A stretch of DNA of 64,000 nucleotides from Chitinivibrionales bacterium (GTDB lineage Bacteria; Fibrobacterota; Chitinivibrionia; Chitinivibrionales; FEN-1185), in contig DATJAL010000044.1 in assembly GCA_035516255.1 (NCBI GenBank), positions 41,023-105,022 on the forward strand, given 5' to 3'. The notes under the pieces were generated by a model. The model had not been told where the DNA came from, made no database searches, and was given only the letters and a program-made list of their open reading frames with translations. Below, piece by piece: positions 44,201 through 52,369 of this stretch (its first letter is position 1; the number at the start of each line of letters is the position of its first letter). Made by a program: the position numbers and the translations under genes.

Positions 44201-44457
44201 CGGTAAATGACCGCCTTGATCATCTGGTCTGCGTTCGACGCCGCCTTGGCTTTTTTATACACCGTGTCGACGGCGTTGAGCACCGATTGGGTGAGGCCGA
44301 GGTTGTGGAGCGAGTCGATGGTCCTCCAGGACCTGGTGAATTTTTCCTTGTTCGCCGCAACAAGGGCCTTGTCCCCTGCGGAGCAGGAAAGGCAGAGAAA
44401 GGAAAGCAGCGCTCCGATGACGACGACCATGCCGGAATGGAGTTTTAAGAGGCTCAT
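38263..44457 (-). CDS. Bacterial alpha-2-macroglobulin lipoprotein
   Basis: A 2064-residue protein. The ATG at 44457 follows AGGAACC and gives a lipoprotein-type signal (LLSFLCLSCSAG) with the lipid-anchored Cys. An Ala/TPR-like helical region of about 400 residues comes first, then macroglobulin beta domains, including the MG2-type segment HFFTDRAMYRPGQTIYFKGI. The A2M domain has FYPLLSTDENGEIIVKFQIP, the thioester motif CAEQ (Cys1514-Gln1517) in YPYECAEQTF, and a helical toroid thereafter. Such proteins sit in the periplasm or outer membrane, trap proteases and are thought to protect the cell envelope. A low-complexity bait-like region with Lys/Ala and Gly/Tyr runs is at about 1200-1290. 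The usual partner PBP1C gene is not adjacent. Confidence 0.92.
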   Translation of the reverse strand: MSLLKLHSGMVVVIGALLSFLCLSCSAGDKALVAANKEKFTRSWRTIDSLHNLGLTQSVLNAVDTVYKKAKAASNADQMIKAVIYRMRYESYKEEDAFVKALERLNGELSTAAFPAAPLLHSMLAECYWHYYENNRWRFSDRAQTEKFDLKDVRTWDLATIMGAMANEYDLSLKDADALKKTPLSLYDEVIAERSAGGRLRPTLYDFLAHRAVDFFSLDEGDLARPAFEFTLNSADYFKPFDEFTALPITSQDTGSLKLRAIRLLQGLIAFHANDNDCSALVDVDLKRLAFVRQHAVVPGKDSLYLKALERLEKRFSQSSASAEVTFHIASLYREWAATYQHRIAGQYRWMNKAALALCEKAVAAFPGSYGAGQCANLAGQIREKSMGFTCEYVNVPDKPFAALLQYKNVSKIYWRLVPIELERYQKMAERGYSTDSLARQLARLKPVKEWTLDVPEPGDYQQHSVELDVPAAPAGHYLVLAASDPEFKIAKQALCWATTQVSAISYIDRTVQDGGHEFYLLDRTLGSCLKGVTANMWVQIYDQQAREYKKVIKQTFLSDADGHISVPPQEKDYYGCSFEFKTGKDRLFLNENFSLYRYGKPSKRTVTVTHFFTDRAMYRPGQTIYFKGIMLHTDGEKNEAAAGENTTVRFYNVNRQEVAHLNLTSNDYGSVHGSFTAPSGTLNGQMYIADGHGSVYFSVEDYKRPRFEVTMNPFKGTKRLGETVRLEGIARAYAGSAVDGAKVKYRIVRQARFPNWWWCWWRPAQWSSEMEITNGYTVTNDTGGFSVDFSAIPDLAIPKTENPTFSYTGYFDVTDVTGETRSAVGSVNVGYVSLTLNVEVPQQVNREGSDTFNVSTANLNGTFEAAKGSIVVYKLKPPGKVYRARTWAMPDTQAMTKEKHGILFPSDLFTDELDVTAWTKGDKVFEKTFDTDREKKLTLKGLASWQQGAYVLEGTTADFAGQPVKDVRYFTLYSEKERGVPYPLADWFAPLKETCEPGEKASLLIGSGYEDVRVLFEVEHNEGIVGREWIKLSNGQKRIEIPIEEKHRGNLGYHLTFVRDNRSYRHDGTITVPWTNKMLDVSFETFRSKLAPGEKEEWRLKIAGKYKDKVAAEMVAALYDASLDAFRPHYWNFSVWPSFWPRLQWSIAKCFEAENAQLHADYWNEYPGSPYRYYPRLNWFGYNFEGSYYHRYGGRFGGGGFGRAMMKSSRMDAYEEQAYDAVPASAPAPEMEEKAKKEVSVNATPKTVMGLLAGSEAKDQKNAQEDKARSKEDLSQVAARTNLNETAFFYPLLSTDENGEIIVKFQIPEALTKWKMLGLAHTRDLKYGQCENTLVTQKDLMVMPNLPRFFRENDKITLTAKVSNMADKDIAGTAQLFLFNAATAKSADADFKNSAAQISFTAKKGRSAPLAWDLAVPEGVGAVTVRIVAKAGNFSDGEEQIVPVLSNRMLVTEAMPLPIRKKETKKFTFSKLVSQNNGSTTLRNYKLTLEFTSNPAWYAVQALPYMMEYPYECAEQTFARFYANSIAAFIANSSPRIKRVFDTWRTQQPEALLSNLEKNAELKSLVLEETPWLLDGKDESERKKRVALLFDLNKMGNERDRALSRLTKLQLSNGGWPWFEGMPDDRYITQYIAIGMGRLDHLGMITLRKDNSLWDMMRRCLRYLDDRIREDYEDMLRYGCCPDSNHLGETQIQYLYTRSYFKDVEISQNNMKAFDYYLGQSKKYWLRNRRYMQGMIALALNRYDDKTIPPKIMRSLKENSLVSEEMGMYWKEMYEGNGYWWWYEAPIESQALMVEAFDEVAHDTVSVEDLKAWLLKSKQTQNWQTTKATAEACYALLLRGAQWLSRPSTVSITLGDMKIDAARPDNTAPEAGTGYFKMSWSGGDVKPAMGNITVTKGEAGVAWGAVYWQYFEQLDKITPHETPLKINKTLFVEQNTPTGPKIAPVTTAALKPGDKIKVRIELRVDRDMEYVHMKDMRASGFEPLNVFSGYRWQDGLGYYESTRDAATNFFFGRLNKGTYVFEYPLVATHAGDFSNGITTIQCMYAPEFTSQSEGVRVKIGKER

Positions 44458-44569
44458 AAAGGTTCCTGTTGATAATGGTGATGGGTTGCGTAATTTCATG
44501 ATTATGATTTTTAGACAGGGCTGGAGAGAGAAAGTTCCATTTGTTCTTTATAAAGTTCAAATAAAATCT

Positions 44570-44715
44570 GGGCGTTCCGCGGCTTCGCCGCGGCGGCCCT
44601 TCTTCCGGTCTCAGGCTTCGCCCTCGGGCTGCCACGGCCCCTCTATGCCTTCGGCGAGGGCCAGGCGGCATCGCGCTCCAGCGCGGCCTCCAGTCCGGCC
44701 TGGCGCCGGGCATTG
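44570..44715 (+). repeat. GGGCGTT element, copy 7 (diverged 3' end)
   Basis: Opens GGGCGTTCCGCGGCTTCGCC and keeps the hairpins and the GGCTGCCACGGCCCCT segment shared with copies 6 and 8, but the CCTAACGC end is lost. The rest of the 44458-44931 gap shows no gene. Confidence 0.7.
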
Positions 44716-44931
44716 AAAACTTTCCCGATTTTACCTACCTCCTCCGCCATCAACGCCGACCCTGGAGCGGAAGGATCAGCCACTTGCACTATCTGCAAGA
44801 ATGATTACACCATTTTTCCCCTCTATAAGATTATCGTATTATCTCCGACATGTCAAAACCTATTTGCCGCTGTGGAAATTCCCGCAGCTTTGCCTTGAAA
44901 AACATATTTTAACAATGGAAAAAACCGCAAC

Positions 44932-45008
44932 GCGCCCTTAGCTCAACTGGATAGAGCATCTGGCTTCGGACCAGAGGGTTGCGGGTTCGAGTCCTGCAGG
45001 GCGCGCCA
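44932..45008 (+). tRNA. tRNA-Arg (anticodon TCG)
   Basis: A 77-base cloverleaf: acceptor GCGCCCT with AGGGCGC, D-arm GCTC/GAGC, anticodon stem TCTGG/CCAGA with loop CTTCGGA (anticodon TCG, reading CGA), T-arm GCGGG TTCGAGT CCTGC, discriminator G and an encoded CCA end. No truncated copy or integrase is nearby. Confidence 0.95.
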
Positions 45009-45026
45009 ATATAATAAGAAAGCCTT

Positions 45027-45614
45027 TTGAAGGATAAAATCCAAATATCGGATGAAACAATCAAGGCATCCCGCGAAGTTTACCATCTCTTATTTTCAAA
45101 ATTAAATTCACAAACAGGAATCCATGTCGGGACGTTTGTTTCCGCCGCCGCGCGACTCGCGGGAACCTGCCTGTTTCGCTCATTCAATTTTAAACCGATT
45201 GATGCAAAACCTGGCGCCTGTGTTTTGTCTGAAGAGGCCGACGTTGAAGTCCCACAGCTGGTGAATTTATTGGTTAGTATTTTAAAATCTTACAAAGTCG
45301 AAATAAAATCAAACCCAGACCTTAAAACGCCGGCGGAGCGCTTGCCCAAGCTTGACATTGTTCAAATGCAAACAATATTCCAGGAGGAATTCTTTGGGAT
45401 AATGAAGGACCACCATCTTAACCTCGATGATTCGGCCGTCGCAGGCGTGGTTACCGCTGCCGGGATAATTCATCAAACCCGGGAAAATGTGGCCTTGCCT
45501 ATTTCGACGGGAGTTGCGATAATGGGGTTCATCAAAGGTTCAGAAACGCTGCCCCGTGCCTTTGAAATGACGAAACAAATGCTTTTATTGCCTCAAGCTA
45601 TTTCTTCGACTTAA
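45027..45614 (+). CDS. Hypothetical protein after tRNA-Arg
   Basis: A 195-residue soluble, mostly helical protein, beginning at a TTG 19 bases after the tRNA; no good ribosome site is seen. It contains GIHVGTFVSAAARLAGTCLFRSF and AGVVTAAGIIHQTRENV, and ends with GSETLPRAFEMTKQMLLL. No family is recognised and there is no signal peptide. It overlaps the 3' end of the convergent pseudokinase gene by 17 bases. It may be co-transcribed with the tRNA. Codon use looks normal for the window, which supports a real gene. Confidence 0.6.
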   Translation: MKDKIQISDETIKASREVYHLLFSKLNSQTGIHVGTFVSAAARLAGTCLFRSFNFKPIDAKPGACVLSEEADVEVPQLVNLLVSILKSYKVEIKSNPDLKTPAERLPKLDIVQMQTIFQEEFFGIMKDHHLNLDDSAVAGVVTAAGIIHQTRENVALPISTGVAIMGFIKGSETLPRAFEMTKQMLLLPQAISST

Positions 45615-47772
45615 GGCACTTTTCCAGCAGCCCCCTGTCATGCGAAATCAGGTCCCCGTTGGTCACGAGCACCGGCATGGGTTTGGAAAGTAGATACTCC
45701 TTGGTAAAATACAGATGCGTGCCCGGCTTTGGATTAGCGGTAATGATTTCTTTTGCGCCCTGCCGGTACACGTAGATGGTCCCGCCCTCGTCGACGAATT
45801 TTTCCTTTTCGGTGTGCCAGACGTCGTCGAGCTCGTCCCCTTTTTCGATGTGTTCCAATTTGTAAACACCGCCGCACAGCACACTTGCCGTGGGCCGGAT
45901 CGCCTGCGGCGGCGCCGCCGGCTGGACCACCTGCGGCGGGACGGGTGCCTGCACCGGCGGTGCCGACGGTTGCGACTGGGTCACCATGATCGCGATGGTG
46001 GTGGCAAGCGGCTTGCATTCCGGATTGCTCGCCTCGATTTTCACCGGATGCGGCCCGGGTTTCAGTTTCTGGCCCTTTACCGAAAGCAGCAGTTTATTCG
46101 GGTAATCCACGATGAATTTCCGGTCGAGGCTGGTGACCTTGAAAAACGGAAGGGTGTCGGGTGAAATGTGCGTTGACGCGTCAAGGGAATCGAGAACGGC
46201 GAATTTCAGATACCTCACGTCGATTCTCGCGGACCGGTACTGCGGCACCGTGTAGGTCCTTGCGTCCTCCCTTTTGATGTAACGCCCGCTCTTCGGAGCC
46301 GGTGCCGCGGGCGCAACGGCCGCAACGGTATCTTTCTTTTGTGAAGGGCCCGCGGCGGCCGCCTCGGCCTTTGCGGACTGCTCGGCGGTAAGGGCGCGGG
46401 AGGCATACTGCAGGTATCCCGCGACAAGAAGCGCAATTGTCAAGGCCGCGGTCGTGACCGCGATGGCCGCCTTTCTCAGGCGGGACATCCGCTCGCGGCC
46501 GACCTGCTCCAGCCGCTGCCGCAGATGGAGTTCAGTCATCTCGTTGAGGATGTTTTTCCCCTTCTTCCCGCTCATGAGGTCGTGGATTCTTCCGTAATAG
46601 TCGGGGCCCCTTTTTTTCCTGAAAACGCCGAGCCGCTTGATCAGTTCGTCCAGGGCGGGGCAATGCACCCGTTCTTCGGGTTTCTTGATAAAACCGAAGA
46701 AATTTCCGGCCAGCGGCACGTAATTATATCTCCCGCCATTCTTGGTAAACCAGGCGCCGGCGTTTTTTGTCACAAACGGGAAGACATATTTCTTGCCGCT
46801 TTTCCCGCCCGACGATTTCACGCAGTCCGCCGCGCCGAAATTTTCCTCAAGTTTTGTTTTGTCAAGCGCCGCGGCCAGATAGTCCTTCAATTTGTTCTTG
46901 GACACGTCCTCCAAGAGATAGTTCATGCATAGCGCCGCGCTGGCGGCCAGGGCGGAAAACAGCCTCGGAACAACGGCGAAATAATCCCCCGCCTTTCTCA
47001 CGTTGAAGCCGATCGCATGAAAGGGGGCGAAGCATTTGCCGAACGAATCGGGCGCGGTCCTCAGCGTCTGCCCCAGAACGCGCTGCTCCGCATCGGTCAA
47101 TTTGTATTCCTTGGAGAAGCCCGGTTTTTTCCCCGTGAGCATCTCGTACACCATCAGCGCGGTCTCAAAAACGTCGACGGATTCCCGTTGGTATCTCGTG
47201 CGGGGAAAAAAGCCGCTCGCGCCTTTGCCGAGATCAACGAGTTCTTCGGGAAGAAGCCCGCCAACCGACGGAGGTATGCTGTTGAAGTAATTCGTCAGGA
47301 TAATAAGGTCCCGGTCGCTCACCAGGACCCGTTCGAGCGACAGCCCGTTGTGGACGTCAAAGGAGTCGTGGATTTTTTTCACCTCGTTGCACACGTCGAG
47401 CGCGAGGAACCCTTTTTCCTGGAGGGAAAACGGGCATTTTGTGAGCACGTCCTTCAATGTCGCATTCGGGGAAATGCTGACGATGTAGATCCGGTGCGAG
47501 GCGTCGTAATAAAAGGAGTTGAAGGCGATGTTCCGCAATTCCTTCGCCTTTTCCCTTTTTGACAATATCGTTTTCAGAATGTTGCCGAGGCGCTGTTCCG
47601 AATCGTACGTTCCGGTTTCAATGACGACATCCTGGCTCTCCTTGCCGAAAACGCGCTTCCCCATGTACACCTCACCGGGCACGACCTCCTTGGTCACCAG
47701 CGTTCGCACCGCGCTGTCGGCGGGCGTGATGCCGTTCTGTATCATCGCGATGCCGGAATAGATGTCAGTCAT
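45598..47772 (-). CDS. Membrane-bound pseudokinase with periplasmic domain
   Basis: A 724-residue protein starting at the ATG at 47772. Residues 1-250 look like a protein-kinase fold with degenerate motifs: VHNGLSLERVLV stands where HRDLKPEN should be, and ILTNYF replaces DFG, so catalysis is unlikely. A basic cytoplasmic segment follows (about 250-430), then one transmembrane helix (AAIAVTTAALTIALLVAGYL, about 435-457), an Ala/Pro linker, a beta-rich periplasmic part, a Pro/Gln-rich stretch and a final small domain (YKLEHIEKGDELDDVW) that may bind the cell wall or a ligand. Its start overlaps the active kinase gene by 8 bases, suggesting a kinase/pseudokinase signalling pair. Confidence 0.7.
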   Translation of the reverse strand: MTDIYSGIAMIQNGITPADSAVRTLVTKEVVPGEVYMGKRVFGKESQDVVIETGTYDSEQRLGNILKTILSKREKAKELRNIAFNSFYYDASHRIYIVSISPNATLKDVLTKCPFSLQEKGFLALDVCNEVKKIHDSFDVHNGLSLERVLVSDRDLIILTNYFNSIPPSVGGLLPEELVDLGKGASGFFPRTRYQRESVDVFETALMVYEMLTGKKPGFSKEYKLTDAEQRVLGQTLRTAPDSFGKCFAPFHAIGFNVRKAGDYFAVVPRLFSALAASAALCMNYLLEDVSKNKLKDYLAAALDKTKLEENFGAADCVKSSGGKSGKKYVFPFVTKNAGAWFTKNGGRYNYVPLAGNFFGFIKKPEERVHCPALDELIKRLGVFRKKRGPDYYGRIHDLMSGKKGKNILNEMTELHLRQRLEQVGRERMSRLRKAAIAVTTAALTIALLVAGYLQYASRALTAEQSAKAEAAAAGPSQKKDTVAAVAPAAPAPKSGRYIKREDARTYTVPQYRSARIDVRYLKFAVLDSLDASTHISPDTLPFFKVTSLDRKFIVDYPNKLLLSVKGQKLKPGPHPVKIEASNPECKPLATTIAIMVTQSQPSAPPVQAPVPPQVVQPAAPPQAIRPTASVLCGGVYKLEHIEKGDELDDVWHTEKEKFVDEGGTIYVYRQGAKEIITANPKPGTHLYFTKEYLLSKPMPVLVTNGDLISHDRGLLEKCLKSKK

Positions 47773-49345
47773 AGGCGGACACCCCCAGCCGCGCGTCAAG
47801 GCCCATGAGTATCGATTCCAGCTCGTCGGCCTTGGCCTTGTAGCGGGGATAGATTTTTTTGATGCCGGTGTACACCTGGTGGAAAAAACTCAGCAGGGAG
47901 GCGTGGGCGGCCATGTCGGAGACTTTGTCAGTCTTGAATACGCCGTTCAGGCGTTTTTCGACACTTGACAAAAGCTCTTCAACGGGCGCGCTGCCCTTGC
48001 CCCCGATCTTGCAGAGCGACAGGATGACCTGGGTCAGTTTTTTTCCTCCCTTGTCGGCGAACATTTTTTCAAACGACGCGTCGTCCATGAAATGCCGCGC
48101 ATATCTCCTGCAGCGTTCGGAGCAGATGTCCTGGGTCCGCCGGTAGAGGTTCTTCACCGCCTCCTCCACCGTCGGCTGCCTGCCCAGCTCCCGCTGCAAT
48201 CTTCCCTTGTGGCTCCTGAAAACGGCCTCATAATACCCTTTCAGCGCCAGCACCTCCGCGACGGCCTCGACCTCGGCCTGCCATGAACGTTCTATGATTT
48301 TATTGAACAGTTTCTCGTTGGCGGGATTGAGTTCCGTCAACCCCTTCGAGCTGTTGAGCCCGGTGCCGGACCTGTTTATGTAAAGATCCTTCGCCTCGGT
48401 CTGGATCAGCTTGACCGCGAAATTCGCCGACGTTATGATTTTGCTCTCGAAATAATTTTGTCCCGTGAGCTCCGTGAAAAGCACCGGGCCGTTGAGGGAG
48501 GAAATATCGGCCTGTTCCGGGACTATTTCGATGTAGTAGTGGGCGGGCGCGTCCGTCAAGCGGTCCTTGTCCTCGCTCACCCGGTATTTCCGGTCGTTCA
48601 GGATGCAGTATTTGTCATTCGCCTCTTCGAAGATTTTCGTTTTTTCGGGATTGATGTCGATGCGGGGACGGTCGAGATTGAGCTTGCTGGTATAGTACGG
48701 CGTGCCGATGAACGAATCGTCGGCTTTGGTGAGCAGCGTCTTTCCGCTCAGGCTCTGGATGTGGGAAACGCCGAAATCGGTGAGCACCACGATGCCGTTG
48801 ATGTCGATGAGAATGTTATCGGGTTTTATGTCACGGTGCACGATGTCGTGCTTGTGCGCGACATCCAGCGCGTCGTGCATCTGGATCTGGATGGCGCACA
48901 CCTCCTCCGGCAAAAGGCCTTCCTCGTGGACATTGATGGTGTCGGCCAGGCTCTGGCCGCGGATGTATTCCATCACGAAGTACAGCTGGTTCTTCTGCGT
49001 TGTTCCGGAATCGTAAAGCTGGATGATGTTTTTGCAGTACGGCAGCTTGGCCATGGTCTCGGCTTCCCTGAGAAACCTTCCGATACGCTCCTTTCTGAAA
49101 TTGCTTTCATCGAGCGGGCCGTTGCAGTTCCCGAGCTGTTTCACCACGTCGTCGTTGCCGAGGAACTTCACGATCGCCTTGAAATCCGGAATGAGTTTGT
49201 GCTTCGCGATGTAAAGCCTGCTCATGCCTCCTTCCGCAAAGTACCCTTCGGGGATCCATGTTTCAAAAGAAACCAATGGGGTTCCGATTATGGAAGAGTC
49301 CTCCATCCTGAATTCCACGCTGCCGGGATCTATCGTCGCTGCCAT
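47765..49345 (-). CDS. Ser/Thr protein kinase with unusual C-lobe
   Basis: A 526-residue soluble kinase. Motifs seen: a glycine loop region FAEGGMSRLYIAKHK, the ATP-anchoring Lys in AIVKFLG, catalytic loop HRDIKPDNILID near residue 170, VLTDFGVSH, and SFIGTPYYTSKL as the P+1 area. After that, the usual APE and alpha-F 'DxxSLG' elements are not recognisable. About 130 residues of charged sequence follow instead, then a helical C-terminal part. The kinase core is intact, but the C-lobe is either highly diverged or split by an insertion. GGAAGGAAAT precedes the ATG. It is first in an operon with the pseudokinase, with an 8-base overlap. Confidence 0.85.
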   Translation of the reverse strand: MAATIDPGSVEFRMEDSSIIGTPLVSFETWIPEGYFAEGGMSRLYIAKHKLIPDFKAIVKFLGNDDVVKQLGNCNGPLDESNFRKERIGRFLREAETMAKLPYCKNIIQLYDSGTTQKNQLYFVMEYIRGQSLADTINVHEEGLLPEEVCAIQIQMHDALDVAHKHDIVHRDIKPDNILIDINGIVVLTDFGVSHIQSLSGKTLLTKADDSFIGTPYYTSKLNLDRPRIDINPEKTKIFEEANDKYCILNDRKYRVSEDKDRLTDAPAHYYIEIVPEQADISSLNGPVLFTELTGQNYFESKIITSANFAVKLIQTEAKDLYINRSGTGLNSSKGLTELNPANEKLFNKIIERSWQAEVEAVAEVLALKGYYEAVFRSHKGRLQRELGRQPTVEEAVKNLYRRTQDICSERCRRYARHFMDDASFEKMFADKGGKKLTQVILSLCKIGGKGSAPVEELLSSVEKRLNGVFKTDKVSDMAAHASLLSFFHQVYTGIKKIYPRYKAKADELESILMGLDARLGVSAYD

Positions 49346-49703
49346 GATTTCCTTCCACCATTGCCTGCGGATGATGATTTTCCGTATTTTCGTTCAATAT
49401 TTAATTATACGGTTTCTTCCTATGATAGTCAATTCGGCATTTTCGTGGAAAAAGCCTTAAAATTTGCCGAATTATTTAATGGAGAATTACGGACTCGGGT
49501 ATGTGCAGGAAAACAAAAAGGACTTTAGCGGGAATAAGAACATTCACCGCTGAGACGCGGAGGACGCAAAAATTAAAACGGGATTATAGTAGCAAGATAT
49601 ATTCAAATCATTTTTTGATTTTCTATTTGTTTCTCTCGCGGTCTCTATTTCATTCTTCTCTGCCATCTCTGCGTCTCTCCTGTGAGGTTTTTCTCCAATC
49701 ACC
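49346..49703. repeat. Intergenic region with CTCTGCG-type short repeats
   Basis: 49545-49570 (ccgctgagacgcggaggacgc) and 49660-49690 (ctctgccatctctgcgtctc) are imperfect inverted copies of a sequence common between genes in many bacteria. A related string lies at about 29615-29640 (tctctgtgtctctgtggcgg). No gene is seen. Confidence 0.5.
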
Positions 49704-50375
49704 TTAAAACCGCAGCGACAGCCCGCCGGTGAGTATCCCCAGCTGCCCCGAAATCGAGTTCTGCCTGAAGTAAACCTCGTCGTACAACCGCGGGACAAAG
49801 CTCCGGTACACATCGAGATACAGGCCGGGCTGGAAGCGGCCGAAGGCAAAGGGATATCCTGCCGCGCGCAAATAGGGGCCGCATCCCCACCGTGAAAGCG
49901 TCGCGGGCGGCGTGGCGCCGTCGTCAGCCACCCTCCAGTCGGCAAGCAGGGAAAGAAAAACGCCCAGGCCGATCACGAGCCTCGGATTGTCGCGTCCGCC
50001 GGAGGGGTTCTTGAAAAAGTGGAAATTGTAAAGCAGCGGCACGTCGACCAGCAGAAGTGACAGGTCCCTGCCGCCGGTGACGGCGTTCGCCGTGTCCTTG
50101 TAATCGATGCTCTGGCCGGTCTGGCCGACATTGATGCCGAGGGAAAGATATTGGCCCAGCACCTTCACCTCCGCGGCGACAGACCCTCCGACCGATGTCC
50201 TTGTCGCGCCCGACACCGCGTCCACCCTGTTGCGGCCGACAATGCTGCCGTGATACGCGCCCGCCTGCACGAGCCAGGTGATGTTGTCTTTAAAAGAGCC
50301 CTGAGCATGAATGGTTCCCGGAGCAAGTCCGGCGATCATTGACAACGCAATAATGCTTTTGTAAACCCGCCGCAT
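49704..50375 (-). CDS. Outer-membrane beta-barrel-like protein (PorT-type)
   Basis: A 223-residue protein. The ATG at 50375 has AAGGGGGG upstream and gives a signal peptide (MRRVYKSIIALSMIAGLAPG ... AQG). The mature part has alternating amphipathic strands with aromatic residues (ITWLVQAGAYHGSIVGRN; GQYLSLGINVGQTGQSI; LSLLLVDVPLLYNFHFFKN; RLVIGLGVFLSLLADWRV) and ends GQLGILTGGLSLRF, with a terminal Phe as is usual for outer-membrane barrels. The 'vPlLl.y.f' segment recalls PorT/OMP_b-brl_2 proteins of the FCB group. The function is unknown. Single gene upstream of dnaG on the opposite strand. Confidence 0.75.
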   Translation of the reverse strand: MRRVYKSIIALSMIAGLAPGTIHAQGSFKDNITWLVQAGAYHGSIVGRNRVDAVSGATRTSVGGSVAAEVKVLGQYLSLGINVGQTGQSIDYKDTANAVTGGRDLSLLLVDVPLLYNFHFFKNPSGGRDNPRLVIGLGVFLSLLADWRVADDGATPPATLSRWGCGPYLRAAGYPFAFGRFQPGLYLDVYRSFVPRLYDEVYFRQNSISGQLGILTGGLSLRF

Positions 50376-50582
50376 GCCGAATCCCCCCTTCTTATAATGA
50401 AGCCATTGCTCCATTTTGGCAACAGGAACATGTCCTGGATAAGAAATACTATATGCAGCTTCCTAAAAAAAGATTAGTCCCGAAATGTCCCCGCCAACCG
50501 CCTGCCTTCATATTTTTCATCTCCCTGCCATCTTGTCGCTCCCCTATCGTATTTTTCAAATAATAACTCCTCATAAGAAACT

Positions 50583-52364
50583 ATGCAGCAACTGTTCCCC
50601 AAGAAATCCTTCGACGACGGCGTCAAGGAAGAAATACGCAACGCCATCAACATCGCCGACGTGGTGGGCAGGCACGTTGCGCTCAGGCCCGCAGGCCAGA
50701 ACCTGAAAGGCCTGTGCCCGTTTCACAAGGAGAAAACGCCGTCATTCACGGTGTCGCCCGCAAAGGGCATCTTCTATTGTTTCGGGTGCCACAAGGGCGG
50801 CGACGTGTTCAAGTTCCTCATGGAGCTCGAAGGGCTCACCTTTCCCGAAGCGCTCAGGCTCCTTGCCGACGAGGCAGGCATCAAGCTTGCGCCTTCGCGC
50901 CTGGAAAGCGCGGTGCCGGCCTCAGGCCAGGCCGCAATTCCGAAAGACGAGCTGCTCAAAATAAACAACCTGGCGCTTGATTTTTATTACCATCAGACGC
51001 GCAACCACAAGCAGGCCGTAGACTATTTCGTTTCGCGCGGGCTTTCCAAGGAAACCATCAGGGAGTTCAGGCTCGGTTACGCGCCGCCGGGGTGGTCTGC
51101 GTTTCTCGAACACGCAAAAAGCAAGGGCGTCGGCGAAAAGCCGGTGGTGCTGGCCGGGCTTGCCATTGTCAAGCAGGAAACCGGCGGCGCGTACGACCGG
51201 TTCCGCGACCGTATCATCTTTCCCATTTTCGACACGTCAAAGCGGCCGGTGGGGTTCGCGGGCCGCGGGCTCACGGCCGACGCGACGCCGAAATACCTCA
51301 ACTCGCCGGAAACGCCGCTGTACCAGAAGAGCAAGATCCTGTACGGGTTCCACGTCACCCAGCAGTTCGTGCGCGAGAGCAAGAGCGTGATCATCGTGGA
51401 AGGGTACATGGATTTCCTGGCGCTCTACCAGGCCGGAATAAAAAACGTGATCGCCACGTCCGGCACCGCGTTCACCGACACGCACGCGAGGATCCTGCGG
51501 CGATTCACCGACAAACTTTTTCTTGTGTTTGACGGCGATGCGGCCGGCATTCTGGCCGCGCAGCGCGCCATTTTCGTGCTCGCGCCGTACAACTTCAACA
51601 TACGCGTGCTCACCATCCCGGAAGACGAGGACCCCGACGAATACGTGAAGGCGCGCGGGCCACAGGCGTTCAATGAGCTTCTGGAAAAATCTTCGAAAGA
51701 TTACATGAAATTCATCATCGCAAAGACTGCGGCCGACAACAGGGCGGAAACGCCGTACGGTAAATCCGCCGCTCTCAATGCGCTTGCGCCGCTGGCGCAG
51801 GCCCTGTCCGACGCGGTGGTGCAGCGCGAGTTCGTGAAGCAAATGGGCGAGGCGCTTTCTCTCACCGAAGACGTGATTTACCAGCGCATCAGGCAGCGCC
51901 AGGGACCGGCCGCGCCCCGGCCAGTGCGGCAGGAGTCCGAAGACACGGCGGCAGCCTTTTTCGGCACTATCGAGGGGAACTTCATCCGATTATTGCTGGC
52001 CAATCCGCATCTGGTGCTCGAGGCGCGGCAATTCATTGCTCCCGAAACGTTCACCGATAAATTCTCCGGTGAATTATATTTAACTGTTCTAAGGAGTTAC
52101 GACGAGAGTCCGGACCTCGTAACGCTTTTGAAAAATGTGCGCGATGACGAGACGGGCCGGATGCTCAGTTTCGCTTTTGCAAACGAGGCGGATGCCGGGA
52201 ACCCGAACGATGAGCTTGTCCATGTCATGCGGCGTCTGCAGGAGAAATTCATCAGGTCGAAAATAAAGGCGAACCAAGAAATAATGAAAAAAGATCCGGG
52301 CCAGCGGGCCGTTCTCTTGGAAAAAAACAGGGATCTGTCCTTACAACTGAAAGATCTCACCTGA
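50583..52364 (+). CDS. dnaG: DNA primase
   Basis: A 593-residue primase. The N-terminal zinc-binding domain shows [14 protein letters not shown] and [13 protein letters not shown]. The catalytic core starts with the [11 protein letters not shown] motif and [18 protein letters not shown], then the TOPRIM motif [13 protein letters not shown] (Glu) with [12 protein letters not shown] (Asp-x-Asp). The C-terminal helicase-interaction region is shorter and more diverged. It makes RNA primers at the replication fork. It is followed five bases later by rpoD, the classic macromolecular-synthesis arrangement. The usual rpsU neighbour is not present immediately upstream. Confidence 0.97.
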   Translation: MQQLFPKKSFDDGVKEEIRNAINIADVVGRHVALRPAGQNLKGLCPFHKEKTPSFTVSPAKGIFYCFGCHKGGDVFKFLMELEGLTFPEALRLLADEAGIKLAPSRLESAVPASGQAAIPKDELLKINNLALDFYYHQTRNHKQAVDYFVSRGLSKETIREFRLGYAPPGWSAFLEHAKSKGVGEKPVVLAGLAIVKQETGGAYDRFRDRIIFPIFDTSKRPVGFAGRGLTADATPKYLNSPETPLYQKSKILYGFHVTQQFVRESKSVIIVEGYMDFLALYQAGIKNVIATSGTAFTDTHARILRRFTDKLFLVFDGDAAGILAAQRAIFVLAPYNFNIRVLTIPEDEDPDEYVKARGPQAFNELLEKSSKDYMKFIIAKTAADNRAETPYGKSAALNALAPLAQALSDAVVQREFVKQMGEALSLTEDVIYQRIRQRQGPAAPRPVRQESEDTAAAFFGTIEGNFIRLLLANPHLVLEARQFIAPETFTDKFSGELYLTVLRSYDESPDLVTLLKNVRDDETGRMLSFAFANEADAGNPNDELVHVMRRLQEKFIRSKIKANQEIMKKDPGQRAVLLEKNRDLSLQLKDLT

Positions 52365-52369
52365 CAATA

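Noticed and set aside
44932..45614. tRNA-associated genomic island with attachment site
   Set aside because: The tRNA is complete, and I found no integrase gene or repeated tRNA 3' end in the window.
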